Source: JAENVU01 sp046598395 (lineage in GTDB: Bacteria; Actinomycetota; Acidimicrobiia; IMCC26256; JAENVU01). From it: DNA of 52,715 nucleotides. The stretch spans positions 1 through 52,715 of the forward strand of contig JBKJIQ010000033.1 in assembly GCA_046598395.1 (NCBI GenBank), read 5' to 3'. A program made the position numbers and the translations under genes. The notes under the pieces are model-generated. The model was given only the letters and a program-made list of their open reading frames with translations. It did no database searches and was not told the DNA's origin. The first letter of the stretch is position 1. Each line of letters begins with the position of its first letter. Positions 8,078 to 15,346 of the stretch are shown here, piece after piece.

Positions 8078-8895
8078 AGACCACGCTGCTCGGAACTGGA
8101 TCACCGATCCCGGATGCCAACCGCGCCGGGCCATCCACGCTGGTGCAGGCCGGCAACCTCAACCTGCTCTTCGACTGCGGACGCGGCGTCCTCATGCGCC
8201 TGGCCGCCGCCGGCCTGTTCCCGCCGATGCTCCATCACGTCTTCTTGACGCACCTCCACTCCGACCACACCACGGACTTCAACGATGTGGTGACGACCCG
8301 GTGGGCGATGTCGCCGATGCCGAATCCGCTGTCGGTAACTGGGCCGCCCGATGCCGCGGCTTACGTCGAGCGAGTCCTCGCCATGCTCTCGAATGACATC
8401 AAGTATCGGCTCGACCACCACGCGGATCTCAACTGGGATCCCCCCTGTTCCGTGGCCGAAGTCCTCGATGGAATCGCCCTGGATGTCGACGGCGTCCGGG
8501 TGATCGTCGCTCCGAGCGACCACCGTCCGGTGGCGCCCACCATCGCGTTTCGGATCGAACACGATGGTCGCGCGGTGGTCATTGCTGGCGACACCATCCC
8601 GTGCCCCGGACTCGACGCACTCTGCGCCGAGGCCGACATCTACGTGCAGACAGTGATCAACACCGAGCTGGTGAAACTGATCCCCTCCCCACGGCTCCAG
8701 GACATTCACGACTATCACTCCTCCGTGGAAGACGCGGCGCGCACCGCGACCCGTGGGAATGTCCGCACGCTCGTGCTCACCCACCCGGTCCCGGCCCCGG
8801 CACCCGGCACCGAGAACGAGTGGATCGCCCTCGCGGCGGCCCACTTCGATGGCGAGATCATCCTTGCCACCGACCTCACCACGGTCGAGGTGTAG
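8074..8895 (+). CDS. Metallo-beta-lactamase-fold hydrolase (RNase Z/arylsulfatase-like branch)
   Basis: A 273-residue MBL-fold protein. The metal-binding motif THLHSDHTTD (HxHxDH) is near residue 60. GTGSPIPDANRAGPSTLVQ at the N-terminus is the RNase Z-like beginning, and VVIAGDTIPCPGLDAL contains the later Asp ligand, followed by H in DIHDYHSS and LTHPVP. The branch includes tRNase Z, phosphodiesterases and lactonases. In this catabolic-looking operon a small-molecule hydrolase is more likely than tRNA processing, but that is inference. It starts inside the DUF1330 gene (4-nt overlap). Confidence 0.85.
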   Translation: MKTTLLGTGSPIPDANRAGPSTLVQAGNLNLLFDCGRGVLMRLAAAGLFPPMLHHVFLTHLHSDHTTDFNDVVTTRWAMSPMPNPLSVTGPPDAAAYVERVLAMLSNDIKYRLDHHADLNWDPPCSVAEVLDGIALDVDGVRVIVAPSDHRPVAPTIAFRIEHDGRAVVIAGDTIPCPGLDALCAEADIYVQTVINTELVKLIPSPRLQDIHDYHSSVEDAARTATRGNVRTLVLTHPVPAPAPGTENEWIALAAAHFDGEIILATDLTTVEV

Positions 8896-8910
8896 ACCAA
8901 TCCCAGTGGC

Positions 8911-8927
8911 CTGTGCCGAAGGCACAG
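8911..8927 (+). other. Intercistronic hairpin upstream of the DUF6282 gene
   Basis: CTGTGCC-GAA-GGCACAG is a perfect 7-bp stem with a GAA triloop. It lies 16 nt after the MBL stop and about 20 nt before the next start, just upstream of the Shine-Dalgarno GGAAGAGG. It could limit read-through or stabilise the mRNA end. There is no T tract. Confidence 0.5.
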
Positions 8928-8946
8928 AGGCGGAAGAGGCGATCGC

Positions 8947-9801
8947 ATGAGTGTGGATCTCACGGGCGCGGCAGATCTCCACGCACACTTCGGACCCGAC
9001 CCGCATCGAGCGCGTTCGGTGACCGGCCTCGAGGCCGCGCAGCAGGCTGGCGTCGCGGGCCACGCGGCGATCGTGCTCAAGAGCCACGACACACCCAGCG
9101 CCGGCCTCGCCGCAGCGCTCGATCCACTCGTCGACGATCTTCATGTCTTCGGCGGCATCTGCTGCGACCGGGAGGTGGGCGGGATGAACCCGGCGGCAGT
9201 GGAGGCTGCCCTCGCACTCGGTGGCCGTATCGTCTGGCTGCCCACCCTGAGCAGTGCCCAAGACTTCGACAACGGGGTGGCGGCCCAGCTCGGGATCCCC
9301 GGCCCCGGGTTCCGGGTCACCGACGACGACGACGGTGAGCTCACCGCCGTGACCCACGAGGTGATCGCGCTCATCGCCGAGCATGACGCCGTGCTGGCCA
9401 CCGGCCATGTGAGCGCGGCCGAGCACATCGCCGTCACCGCCGCGTACGCGGGCCATGGCAAGGTGTTGGTCACTCACGCCATGGAGGAACTTGCCGGCCC
9501 GAACCTCTCCATCGCCCAGTGTGTGGAGCTCGCCGCGCTCGGCGCCACAATCGAGCTGTGCGCGCTCACGTGCATCGGCGCGCTCGCGACTCGACCCGTC
9601 GACGAGCTGGTCGCGTGTATTCGTGCGGTCGGCGTTGATCACGTCACGATCGGCACCGACTTCGGCCAGGCGATCAACGCGCCTCCGGCCTCGGGCCTGC
9701 AAACCTTCGCCGACGCGCTGTTCGCCTCCGGACTCACCGAGTCCGAGATCCGCCGCATGGCCTGCACCAACCCCGCGGCCCTCCTCGATCTCGACGCCTA
9801 G
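8947..9801 (+). CDS. DUF6282 / amidohydrolase-like metal-dependent hydrolase
   Basis: A 284-residue TIM-barrel-type protein. Putative metal and catalytic positions follow the amidohydrolase order: DLHAHFGPD at the N-terminus (HxH), the LKSHDT strand with Lys and His, TGHVSAAEH, LVTHAMEE, and GTDFGQ near the C-terminus (Asp). Family members are uncharacterised hydrolases; the reaction cannot be named. A clear Shine-Dalgarno precedes ATG 8947. It follows the MBL gene by 51 nt in the same operon, so two hydrolases may act in sequence on one compound. Confidence 0.75.
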   Translation: MSVDLTGAADLHAHFGPDPHRARSVTGLEAAQQAGVAGHAAIVLKSHDTPSAGLAAALDPLVDDLHVFGGICCDREVGGMNPAAVEAALALGGRIVWLPTLSSAQDFDNGVAAQLGIPGPGFRVTDDDDGELTAVTHEVIALIAEHDAVLATGHVSAAEHIAVTAAYAGHGKVLVTHAMEELAGPNLSIAQCVELAALGATIELCALTCIGALATRPVDELVACIRAVGVDHVTIGTDFGQAINAPPASGLQTFADALFASGLTESEIRRMACTNPAALLDLDA

Positions 9802-9839
9802 CCCTCGCGGCGCCCGCGCTCGCTCATAACATCGAAGCC

Positions 9840-10493
9840 GTGGAGGACCGCATCACCCCCGGGCTGTACCTCGAGATGACGGATCGGCCCATCGATCGCT
9901 ACGTCGAGGAGCGAGTCCCGGACGTCCTGGCAATGACCGGCGTATCCCGAGCCACATGGTGGGTCAACGTCCACAGAGATCGGGAAGACCTCCCGCGCCA
10001 CCTCGACGAGTTCGGTCATCTCGCGGTCTACGAAGTGGACCGGACGTTCACGGCGCCAAGTACCGCGTCCGACGTCACCGGTTACCACTTCCGCCATTAC
10101 CCCCGTCCCGGGCAGGGCCGTCTCACCGGTGGCCCCACGACCGGCCTGTCCCTCGTCTTGATCTCGCCACGGGACCCAGCCGACGCCCAGGCCCTTCGCG
10201 ACTGGGGCGATTTCGTGCACCTGCGCCACATCGCCGAGGCCGCGGTACCGGGCTACACGATGATCACACCGTACGAGAATGCCACCGGAGGCGATCCGCG
10301 GTTCCTGCACTGCTACGAGATGGACACCGATGATCCCGAGGCCGTATACCAATCGATGACGCCCCTCGTCACCGAGCTGCTCGGCGCCGGAACCGATTCC
10401 TGGAAGGCCTGGGCCCGCCATCCGGCGCTACGCATCATGTACGTCAACAACTTCCGCCGCATCGGCGAACGAAAACGCCAAGAGGGGAAATGA
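9840..10493 (+). CDS. Hypothetical protein, possible tandem dimeric alpha/beta-barrel
   Basis: A 217-residue protein starting with GTG 9840. Two halves look similar in layout: an N-terminal part with ATWWVNVHRDREDLPRHLDE and a C-terminal part with GLSLVLISPRDPADAQALRD and RFLHCYEMDTDDPEAVYQSM. Both resemble the strand-helix-strand of EthD/DUF1330-like barrels, so an internal duplication is likely but unproven. No catalytic motif is evident. It ends with RQEGK just before a duplicated start region (10477-10593) that leads into the nitroreductase gene. Confidence 0.7.
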   Translation: MEDRITPGLYLEMTDRPIDRYVEERVPDVLAMTGVSRATWWVNVHRDREDLPRHLDEFGHLAVYEVDRTFTAPSTASDVTGYHFRHYPRPGQGRLTGGPTTGLSLVLISPRDPADAQALRDWGDFVHLRHIAEAAVPGYTMITPYENATGGDPRFLHCYEMDTDDPEAVYQSMTPLVTELLGAGTDSWKAWARHPALRIMYVNNFRRIGERKRQEGK

Positions 10494-10593
10494 CGTGAGC
10501 GAGGTGCCGACACCGAAGCACCCGGCCCGCGATCGCCGAGCGGGGCCCGACCGGCCCGGCCCCCAGGGCCAAGAGGGGAAATGACGTGAGCGA
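10477..10593 (+). repeat. 26-bp perfect direct repeat carrying a duplicated ribosome-binding and start region
   Basis: The 26 bases at 10477-10502 recur exactly at 10568-10593. Each copy holds the Shine-Dalgarno AGAGGGG, a TGA stop and a GTG start in the arrangement TGACGTGAGC. The first copy closes the upstream gene and opens a 29-codon frame at GTG 10495 that ends at the TGA (10582-10584) inside the second copy. The second copy starts the nitroreductase. The 65 bases between the copies are very GC-rich and encode VSEVPTPKHPARDRR and onward, a peptide I do not recognise. Confidence 0.8.
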
Positions 10594-11182
10594 CCTTTTC
10601 GACACGATCTGCACGCAGCGGGCGTGCCGTGCGTACTCCGAGGCGTCCATCGCCGATGCGGACGTGGAGCGCATCCTCGACGCGGCGGTACACGCGCCCA
10701 GTGCGGAAAACAAGCAGCCTTGGGAGTTCGTGGTCGTGCGTGACGAGACAGCACGCGCGCAGATCGGGGCACTGATCGCGCGGGCATGGACCACGGTCGG
10801 CCGCGAATTCTCGGCGACCCGGTTGAGTCCCAGGCTCCTCGCCGAGGTTGACGCGGGCGCGACCGGCGGAATCGCGGCCGCACCCATTCACATCGTGGTC
10901 GGCGCGGATACCGAACGCGGGCTCGCGACCACGGCCGCGGAATCGACATTCCCAGCTATTCAGAATCTCATGCTCGCGGCGGGCGCACTCGGCCTCGGCA
11001 CTGCGCTCACCACCATCGCCGTGGGCTACGCCGCCGAGCTACGGGCGATCGTTGGGTTTCCCGAGACCGTGCTGCCGATGGCTGTCATCCCGCTTGGTCA
11101 TCCGGCCCAACCGCTCGGTCCGTCGCGACGCGATTCGTTCGCGGCCCACACCCACCGAGACCGCTACGACCAACGCTGGTAG
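10586..11182 (+). CDS. Nitroreductase-family FMN oxidoreductase
   Basis: A 198-residue nitroreductase-fold flavoprotein (NAD(P)H-dependent reduction or dehalogenation). Seen: the N-terminal TQRACRAYSEASI (FMN-phosphate contact region), APSAENKQPWEFVVV, and LAAGALGLGTALTT, which carries the second FMN contact. GTG 10586 is used because the duplicated AGAGGGG lies 8-9 nt upstream. It ends 1 nt before the convergent lipoprotein stop at 11184. As the last gene of the TetR operon it probably supplies a reductive step. Confidence 0.88.
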   Translation: MSDLFDTICTQRACRAYSEASIADADVERILDAAVHAPSAENKQPWEFVVVRDETARAQIGALIARAWTTVGREFSATRLSPRLLAEVDAGATGGIAAAPIHIVVGADTERGLATTAAESTFPAIQNLMLAAGALGLGTALTTIAVGYAAELRAIVGFPETVLPMAVIPLGHPAQPLGPSRRDSFAAHTHRDRYDQRW

Positions 11183-11183
11183 T

Positions 11184-11384
11184 TCAGGGCGCGGTGGGAT
11201 CGGCCTCGCTGGTCTGCTGCTCGATCTGTTGGAGCTGTTGATTCTGTTGGGCCACCACGCCCCGCGCCTTGGCCGCCGGGGCGGTGATCTGGGTAGGCGC
11301 GGGCTTGGTCACCGAATCGGCACCGCCGCACGAAGCCAGCCCGAGCACCGCAACCGAACCGAGCACCATCAGACATCGACGCAT
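11184..11384 (-). CDS. Small lipoprotein, 66 aa
   Basis: The N-terminus has MRR, a hydrophobic stretch LMVLGSVAVLGL and a lipobox LASC, so it is likely exported and lipid-anchored at Cys19. The mature part is short, rich in Thr/Pro/Ala, then Gln-rich (AQQNQQLQQIEQQTSEAD), perhaps a short coiled coil. ATG 11384 is preceded by GATATT 5 nt upstream, so the start may be leaderless. It lies 52 nt after the Gfo/Idh/MocA gene on the same strand. Function unknown. Confidence 0.7.
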   Translation of the reverse strand: MRRCLMVLGSVAVLGLASCGGADSVTKPAPTQITAPAAKARGVVAQQNQQLQQIEQQTSEADPTAP

Positions 11385-11436
11385 CACCAAATATCGGCAC
11401 CGCGATCCAAGAAGTTGAACGGGTCGCGCCGAAGGT

Positions 11437-12504
11437 TCAGATGTTGACCCGGGCCCCATCGGCCGCGGCAGACGCCCGAATCGCGTCGAGCACCTGCATC
11501 CCCGCGAGACCGTCGGAGAAAGTGGGAACGGGGACTGCCGCGGCCATCGGTCGACCCTCGACCCCATCGAGCAGCGCCTCACACAGCCGGGTATAGGGCT
11601 GCAGCTCGAGGTGCGTGAATGCCTCGGCCGGATCGTCAGAGACCGCGACCTCGCCCAGCATGAGATCTTCGGGCACGGGCAGCTCCCGCTCCCCGGTACT
11701 CGTCGCAAGGAACGTCCGACCGCCGCTGATCCACAGCGTCCCCTCCGGTCCGGCCACCCTCGTCATGCCAGCCATCGGGCCCCAGGCCGCCGCGGTCTGT
11801 TGCAGCACCACATCGCATTGGTTGGTGAGACGCGCCCGAACCGTGAACGTGTCTTCGGCGGTCACCCCGCGGTCGGACTCGGACCGATCACTCACAAGGG
11901 GCAACGACGCGCTCACACTCGCGAACTCGCCCAGCCACACGCGGATCTGATCCACCACGTGCGATCCAGACGCCCCGAGCCACCCTCCACCGAGACGACG
12001 ATCGAACCACCACGGGGGCATTGAATGAGCCCGGCCCGCAACGAGTGACACGTAGGACACCAACGTCGCGAGTCGCGGTTCGCCAATCAGACCATCGGCG
12101 ATGGCACGGCCGAGCACGGCACGCTCAGTGGCCCACCGGAACTCGTGGCCGATCAGGGCCGTGACCCGAGCCCGCTCCGCCGCGGCCACCATGTCGCGCG
12201 CTTCGGTGGAACCCAACGCGAATGGCTTCTCGCACAGCACGTGCTTCCCGGCGCGGACCGCCTCGAGCACCAGCAGCTTGTGGGTTGCCGGTGGCGTCGC
12301 GACGGTGACCGCTTCCACCTCGGGGAGCAATGCGGCCAGGTTCGTGGTCGCACCCACGACACCGACCCGATCGGCCCGACGCCGAGTCCGATTCTGATCG
12401 GTACCGACGAGGGCAACCACCTCGAATCCCGCGGCACGCAACGCGGGCACGTGCACCCGGGCGCCGAATCCGGTCCCGACCACCGCAACACGCGGTCCGG
12501 TCAT
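11437..12504 (-). CDS. Gfo/Idh/MocA-family NAD(P)-dependent oxidoreductase
   Basis: A 355-residue protein. The N-terminal Rossmann domain starts RVAVVGTGFGARVHVPAL (GxGxxG). The central signature is HVLCEKPFALGSTEA, with the family's EKP. The C-terminal alpha/beta domain has GASGSHVVDQIRVWLGE, where His/Asp are the usual catalytic/substrate residues. Typical reactions are oxidation or reduction of sugars, inositols or trans-dihydrodiols. The start overlaps the preceding dehydrogenase stop by 1 nt (TGATG), so the two are coupled and may act on successive intermediates. Confidence 0.9.
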   Translation of the reverse strand: MTGPRVAVVGTGFGARVHVPALRAAGFEVVALVGTDQNRTRRRADRVGVVGATTNLAALLPEVEAVTVATPPATHKLLVLEAVRAGKHVLCEKPFALGSTEARDMVAAAERARVTALIGHEFRWATERAVLGRAIADGLIGEPRLATLVSYVSLVAGRAHSMPPWWFDRRLGGGWLGASGSHVVDQIRVWLGEFASVSASLPLVSDRSESDRGVTAEDTFTVRARLTNQCDVVLQQTAAAWGPMAGMTRVAGPEGTLWISGGRTFLATSTGERELPVPEDLMLGEVAVSDDPAEAFTHLELQPYTRLCEALLDGVEGRPMAAAVPVPTFSDGLAGMQVLDAIRASAAADGARVNI

Positions 12505-13430
12505 CAGTAACCCTCGGAGAGATCGACCACGTGGAGAAGCGGCTCGCCGTCGATATACCGACGAAGGTTCACGCAGAAGATGTCCACCGCCGCACCGACG
12601 AGATCCGGCGACGACCAGGATGAATGCGGGGTAAGGAAGACACTCGGATGGTCATAGAGCCAGTGACCGTCCGGCAACGGTTCGGGATCCACCGTGTCGA
12701 GGCTCGCCCGGGCGACCTTGCCCGAATCCAGAGCGTGACGGAGCGCGTCCTGATCCACCAGCGTGCCGCGTGCGATGTTCACCAGGTGCACGCCCTGGCG
12801 CATGTCGGCAAAGGCCGCGGCGTTGAGCAGGTGACGGGTGCGGGCAGTACCCGGAGCGGCCAACACCACGTGATGCGCGTCGACAAGCAACGTACTCAAC
12901 GACGTCACGACCTCGACCTCGCCCATCGGGCTGGGTGTGTCGGTCCGCCGCAGCGCGCGCACGTGCATGTCGAACGCCAGCGCTCGCCTCGCGATCGCGA
13001 GACCGATCCCACCGAGCCCCACGATCGCGACCGTCTTGCCTGCCAGGGTGTCCATTCGTTGGAAGTTCCAGCGCGCGGGTGGCTCCCGCAACCAATGGTC
13101 CGGAAACCCCTTCGCGAACGCGAGCATCGCGGCGAGCACGTACTCCGAGATCGGGATGGCGCTCGCACCGCGAGCGCACGTGACGGTGGGTACCCGCTCC
13201 AGGATCGATGCCGGCACGCCGTCGATCCCGGTGCCGGGTAGCTGGACCCACCGCACCCCGCGCTCGAGCAGCGGGAGCACCTTGGCATCGTCCCATCCAC
13301 CGAACAGGACGTCGGCCTCCACCCCATCCGGAGGAGGCCGCTTCGACGCGTCGATGATTTCGGCCTCGGGAAACTCCGCCCGTAAGCGTTCCGTAGCCAT
13401 ACCCATGGTGTCGAAGACACGCACCGTCAT
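12504..13430 (-). CDS. D-isomer-specific 2-hydroxyacid dehydrogenase
   Basis: A 308-residue NAD(P)-dependent dehydrogenase that interconverts 2-oxo and D-2-hydroxy acids. The nucleotide motif VGLGGIGLAIA is at about 137-147. The catalytic triad is visible as Arg in NIARGTLVD (Arg221), Glu in DTVDPEPLP (Glu250) and His in LTPHSSWSS (His269). ATG 13430 overlaps the upstream stop (ATGA). A longer frame to 13715 exists but overlaps the upstream gene and lacks family similarity. Confidence 0.9.
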   Translation of the reverse strand: MTVRVFDTMGMATERLRAEFPEAEIIDASKRPPPDGVEADVLFGGWDDAKVLPLLERGVRWVQLPGTGIDGVPASILERVPTVTCARGASAIPISEYVLAAMLAFAKGFPDHWLREPPARWNFQRMDTLAGKTVAIVGLGGIGLAIARRALAFDMHVRALRRTDTPSPMGEVEVVTSLSTLLVDAHHVVLAAPGTARTRHLLNAAAFADMRQGVHLVNIARGTLVDQDALRHALDSGKVARASLDTVDPEPLPDGHWLYDHPSVFLTPHSSWSSPDLVGAAVDIFCVNLRRYIDGEPLLHVVDLSEGY

Positions 13431-14518
13431 GGCGCGATCTCTCGCGTGATCGCCCGAGTCGGGCCGAACGAATGCAGCGCGAGCGCGTGCAGGTTGGCGA
13501 GTCCACCATTGACCATCACCAACACGTGTTCCGGGTCTTCCACGAGGTGCACCATGCCATCTTCGTCCACCCTCGCATTCCGTTCGGCCTGGGCGCGGTG
13601 GGGCGCAGGCCACCAGGTCGCCGGAAGCGCGGCGTGGGCGTACAACGCCGATTGCAGGTCCTCGATCGACGGATAGGTCCGCGCGATGAGCGCGGCCCAC
13701 GCGGGAGCGATGCACACCAGGATCTCGGCACCGTGGTGCGCCCCGATGAAGGCATTGGTACCGCAGAACGCCAGCGACTTTCCCACCACTTCCACCAGAT
13801 CTCGTCCATTATCGGCGACGATGTCGGCGATGTCGATCGTGCCGGTGCATCCGTGCACGGTGAGTGCGCTCCGGCCCGCGGCGACACCGCGGCGCTCGGC
13901 CAGGGGTGCCCAGGGTGAGCGCTCCTCCCACTCGCCCACCACGATTCCCGTCACGCGACCCGGTTGACCGAACACGCTCTTCGACGACACTCCCACAACC
14001 TGTCCTCCCACATTGCGCATCAGTAGTCGCAAGGCGCGTCCGATCGCGGGGGCGGCCCCGGCCACGCCGCCGAAGCAACCGGCGTCGTACGGGATCTCGA
14101 GCTCGTGTCGAACCGGACCGTTCACAAAGACACCCGGCATCACGCAACTCGTGGTGGTGTTCAACGCGAACAGGTTGAAGTCCGGCTCACTCATCGCTTC
14201 GACCGCGGTGCACAGCAACGGCATCGCCGCGGCGGGCGCGCCCGCCATCACCGCATTGACGGCGACCTTCTCCACCGTGCACCGACCGTTGCGCGGGGGA
14301 AGATCCGCGAGATGCGCTTCCGGGTATCGATGACTCGCCGCCACGTAGGCGCGGACCAACGCTTCGGTCGGCGGTATGAGTGGTAGGCCATCGCCCCAGC
14401 CGGCGTCGGTCGCGAGCTGCTGAAACGCAACCGGATCGGCATCGACGTCCAGGCGTTCGGAGTTGAGCCAATCGATGGCGCACCCTTCAGGTCCGCAGTC
14501 TCCACGCGCATCGTTCAT
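13427..14518 (-). CDS. Uncharacterised 363-aa protein encoded next to the UGSC gene
   Basis: I cannot assign a function. The N-terminus has two close cysteines in DCGPEGC (8-13) and then the striking GWGDGLPLIPP (40-50), which I associate with proteins encoded beside UGSC-family genes. The middle has CVMPGVFVNGP and GCFGGVAGAAPAIGRALRLL, and further on ALTVHGCTG. There is no signal peptide or clear transmembrane segment. ATG 14518 is preferred (stop-C-ATG spacing, TGACATG, after the UGSC gene); ATG 14536 would overlap by 17 nt. The tight coupling suggests a complex or a shared pathway with the UGSC protein. Confidence 0.75.
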   Translation of the reverse strand: MNDARGDCGPEGCAIDWLNSERLDVDADPVAFQQLATDAGWGDGLPLIPPTEALVRAYVAASHRYPEAHLADLPPRNGRCTVEKVAVNAVMAGAPAAAMPLLCTAVEAMSEPDFNLFALNTTTSCVMPGVFVNGPVRHELEIPYDAGCFGGVAGAAPAIGRALRLLMRNVGGQVVGVSSKSVFGQPGRVTGIVVGEWEERSPWAPLAERRGVAAGRSALTVHGCTGTIDIADIVADNGRDLVEVVGKSLAFCGTNAFIGAHHGAEILVCIAPAWAALIARTYPSIEDLQSALYAHAALPATWWPAPHRAQAERNARVDEDGMVHLVEDPEHVLVMVNGGLANLHALALHSFGPTRAITREIAP

Positions 14519-14519
14519 G

Positions 14520-15080
14520 TCATGGCCCAGAACCATCGGGCCCGGCGGTCGCGCCCAGCGACTCCAGGATCAGTGGCCAATGGCGCGCCGCGATGGCCCT
14601 GACCTCGGCCTCCGACCGCGCCTCGAGCGGATACGGCAGCACGTGAACCCGCAGACCGGCCTGACCCGCGTTGGCCGCCATCGTGTGGGCGAGCGACTCG
14701 AACTCCTCGGTCACGACGACGACCGCCGTCATACCCCGTTTCGCGGCCACGACCGTGTCGTGAACGCTCCACGCGGTGCAGGAGCCTCAGTTGCCGAGCC
14801 CAACGAGCGCAACGTCGACCCGCGCCGCGAATGCGTCGAGTTCCGCGAGCGTTGCCTGGCCTTCGTCACCCACCCGATTGCCGGCGATCCACCGGTCCAC
14901 CGACGCGCCCGCGGCCTCGAAACGAGGTGCCCATTCATCGAGCACCCACTCGTAACTGCGCCATGCGTGATCGAACCGGAGACCAATTCGCTTGCCGGCG
15001 ATTGGTCCGGCATCGGGTCCCGGACTTTGGTCGACGATCGGTGGTGGTGCGGTGGGATCGAGGATGGTCACGCGATACAC
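14520..15080 (-). CDS. UGSC-family selenoprotein, Sec encoded by in-frame TGA at 14787-14789
   Basis: GTG 15080 (GGGAG about 7 nt upstream) opens a frame that meets TGA after 97 codons and then stays open to TGA 14520-14522. Reading the internal TGA as selenocysteine gives 186 residues with ALVGLGN-U-GSC-TAWSVHDT. U98-G-S-C101 is the defining motif of the UGSC (seleno)protein family, in which some members have Cys at this position. The downstream half, MTAVVVVTEEFESLA and VHVLPYPLEA, continues the same fold. From memory this resembles the Sec-containing C-terminal domain of GrdB/PrdB reductases, so a thiol/selenol redox role is inferred. Without Sec incorporation the product would be a 97-residue stub lacking the active site. 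The gene lies 46 nt after the ferredoxin. Confidence 0.9.
14748..14785 (-). promoter_or_regulatory. Candidate SECIS region: two hairpins directly after the Sec TGA
   Basis: Counting from the first base after the TGA, GCTCC (2-6) pairs with GGAGC (17-21) around a 10-nt loop with G as second base. CACGAC (25-30) pairs with GTCGTG (34-39) around ACG. Bacterial SECIS elements are short hairpins inside the coding region just after UGA, usually with a G early in the apical loop. Which hairpin serves, if either, cannot be settled by eye. Confidence 0.45.
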
Positions 15081-15126
15081 AAGGAACTCCCGTCTTGGCT
15101 AGGCCTGAGCGAGACAAGCGTACGCG

Positions 15127-15333
15127 TCAGTCGGTGATCGCGATCGCCCGCTCGGGACAGCTGTCGCGACCGATCCGAGCCTGATCCTCGAATCCCGTGG
15201 CCACGACACCTGCTCCGCCATCCGATGTCACCACCAGGCAGTGGCCGTAGTCGTCGGGGCCAAAGACACCGGGCGCGAGCGCATAGCAGCGACCGTGGCC
15301 GGTGCAGAGCGCGTCGTCCACGGTCACGAGCAC
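15127..15333 (-). CDS. Ferredoxin of the P450-partner type (CxxHxxC...CP)
   Basis: A 68-residue small iron-sulfur protein that should pass electrons to the adjacent P450. The motif is C10-T-G-H13-G-R-C16 with the distal C59-P60, so the second cluster position is His instead of Cys. This three-Cys type is typical of actinobacterial P450 ferredoxins and points to a 3Fe-4S or His-ligated cluster. GTG 15333 is chosen because AGGGG overlaps the P450 stop about 9 nt upstream; the gap to the P450 stop is 13 nt. An in-frame GTG at 15327 is also possible. Confidence 0.9.
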   Translation of the reverse strand: MLVTVDDALCTGHGRCYALAPGVFGPDDYGHCLVVTSDGGAGVVATGFEDQARIGRDSCPERAIAITD

Positions 15334-15346
15334 CGGAAGGGTCCCC

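Noticed and set aside
8101..9702. Long minus-strand ORF (533 codons)
   Set aside because: It spans two well-supported plus-strand genes and has the composition typical of antisense frames in GC-rich DNA.
14520..15080. Reading the UGSC locus as two small genes or as a pseudogene
   Set aside because: Both halves are in the same frame, the only interruption is TGA, and the residues around it match the U-G-S-C motif exactly. A random nonsense mutation landing on this position is unlikely.
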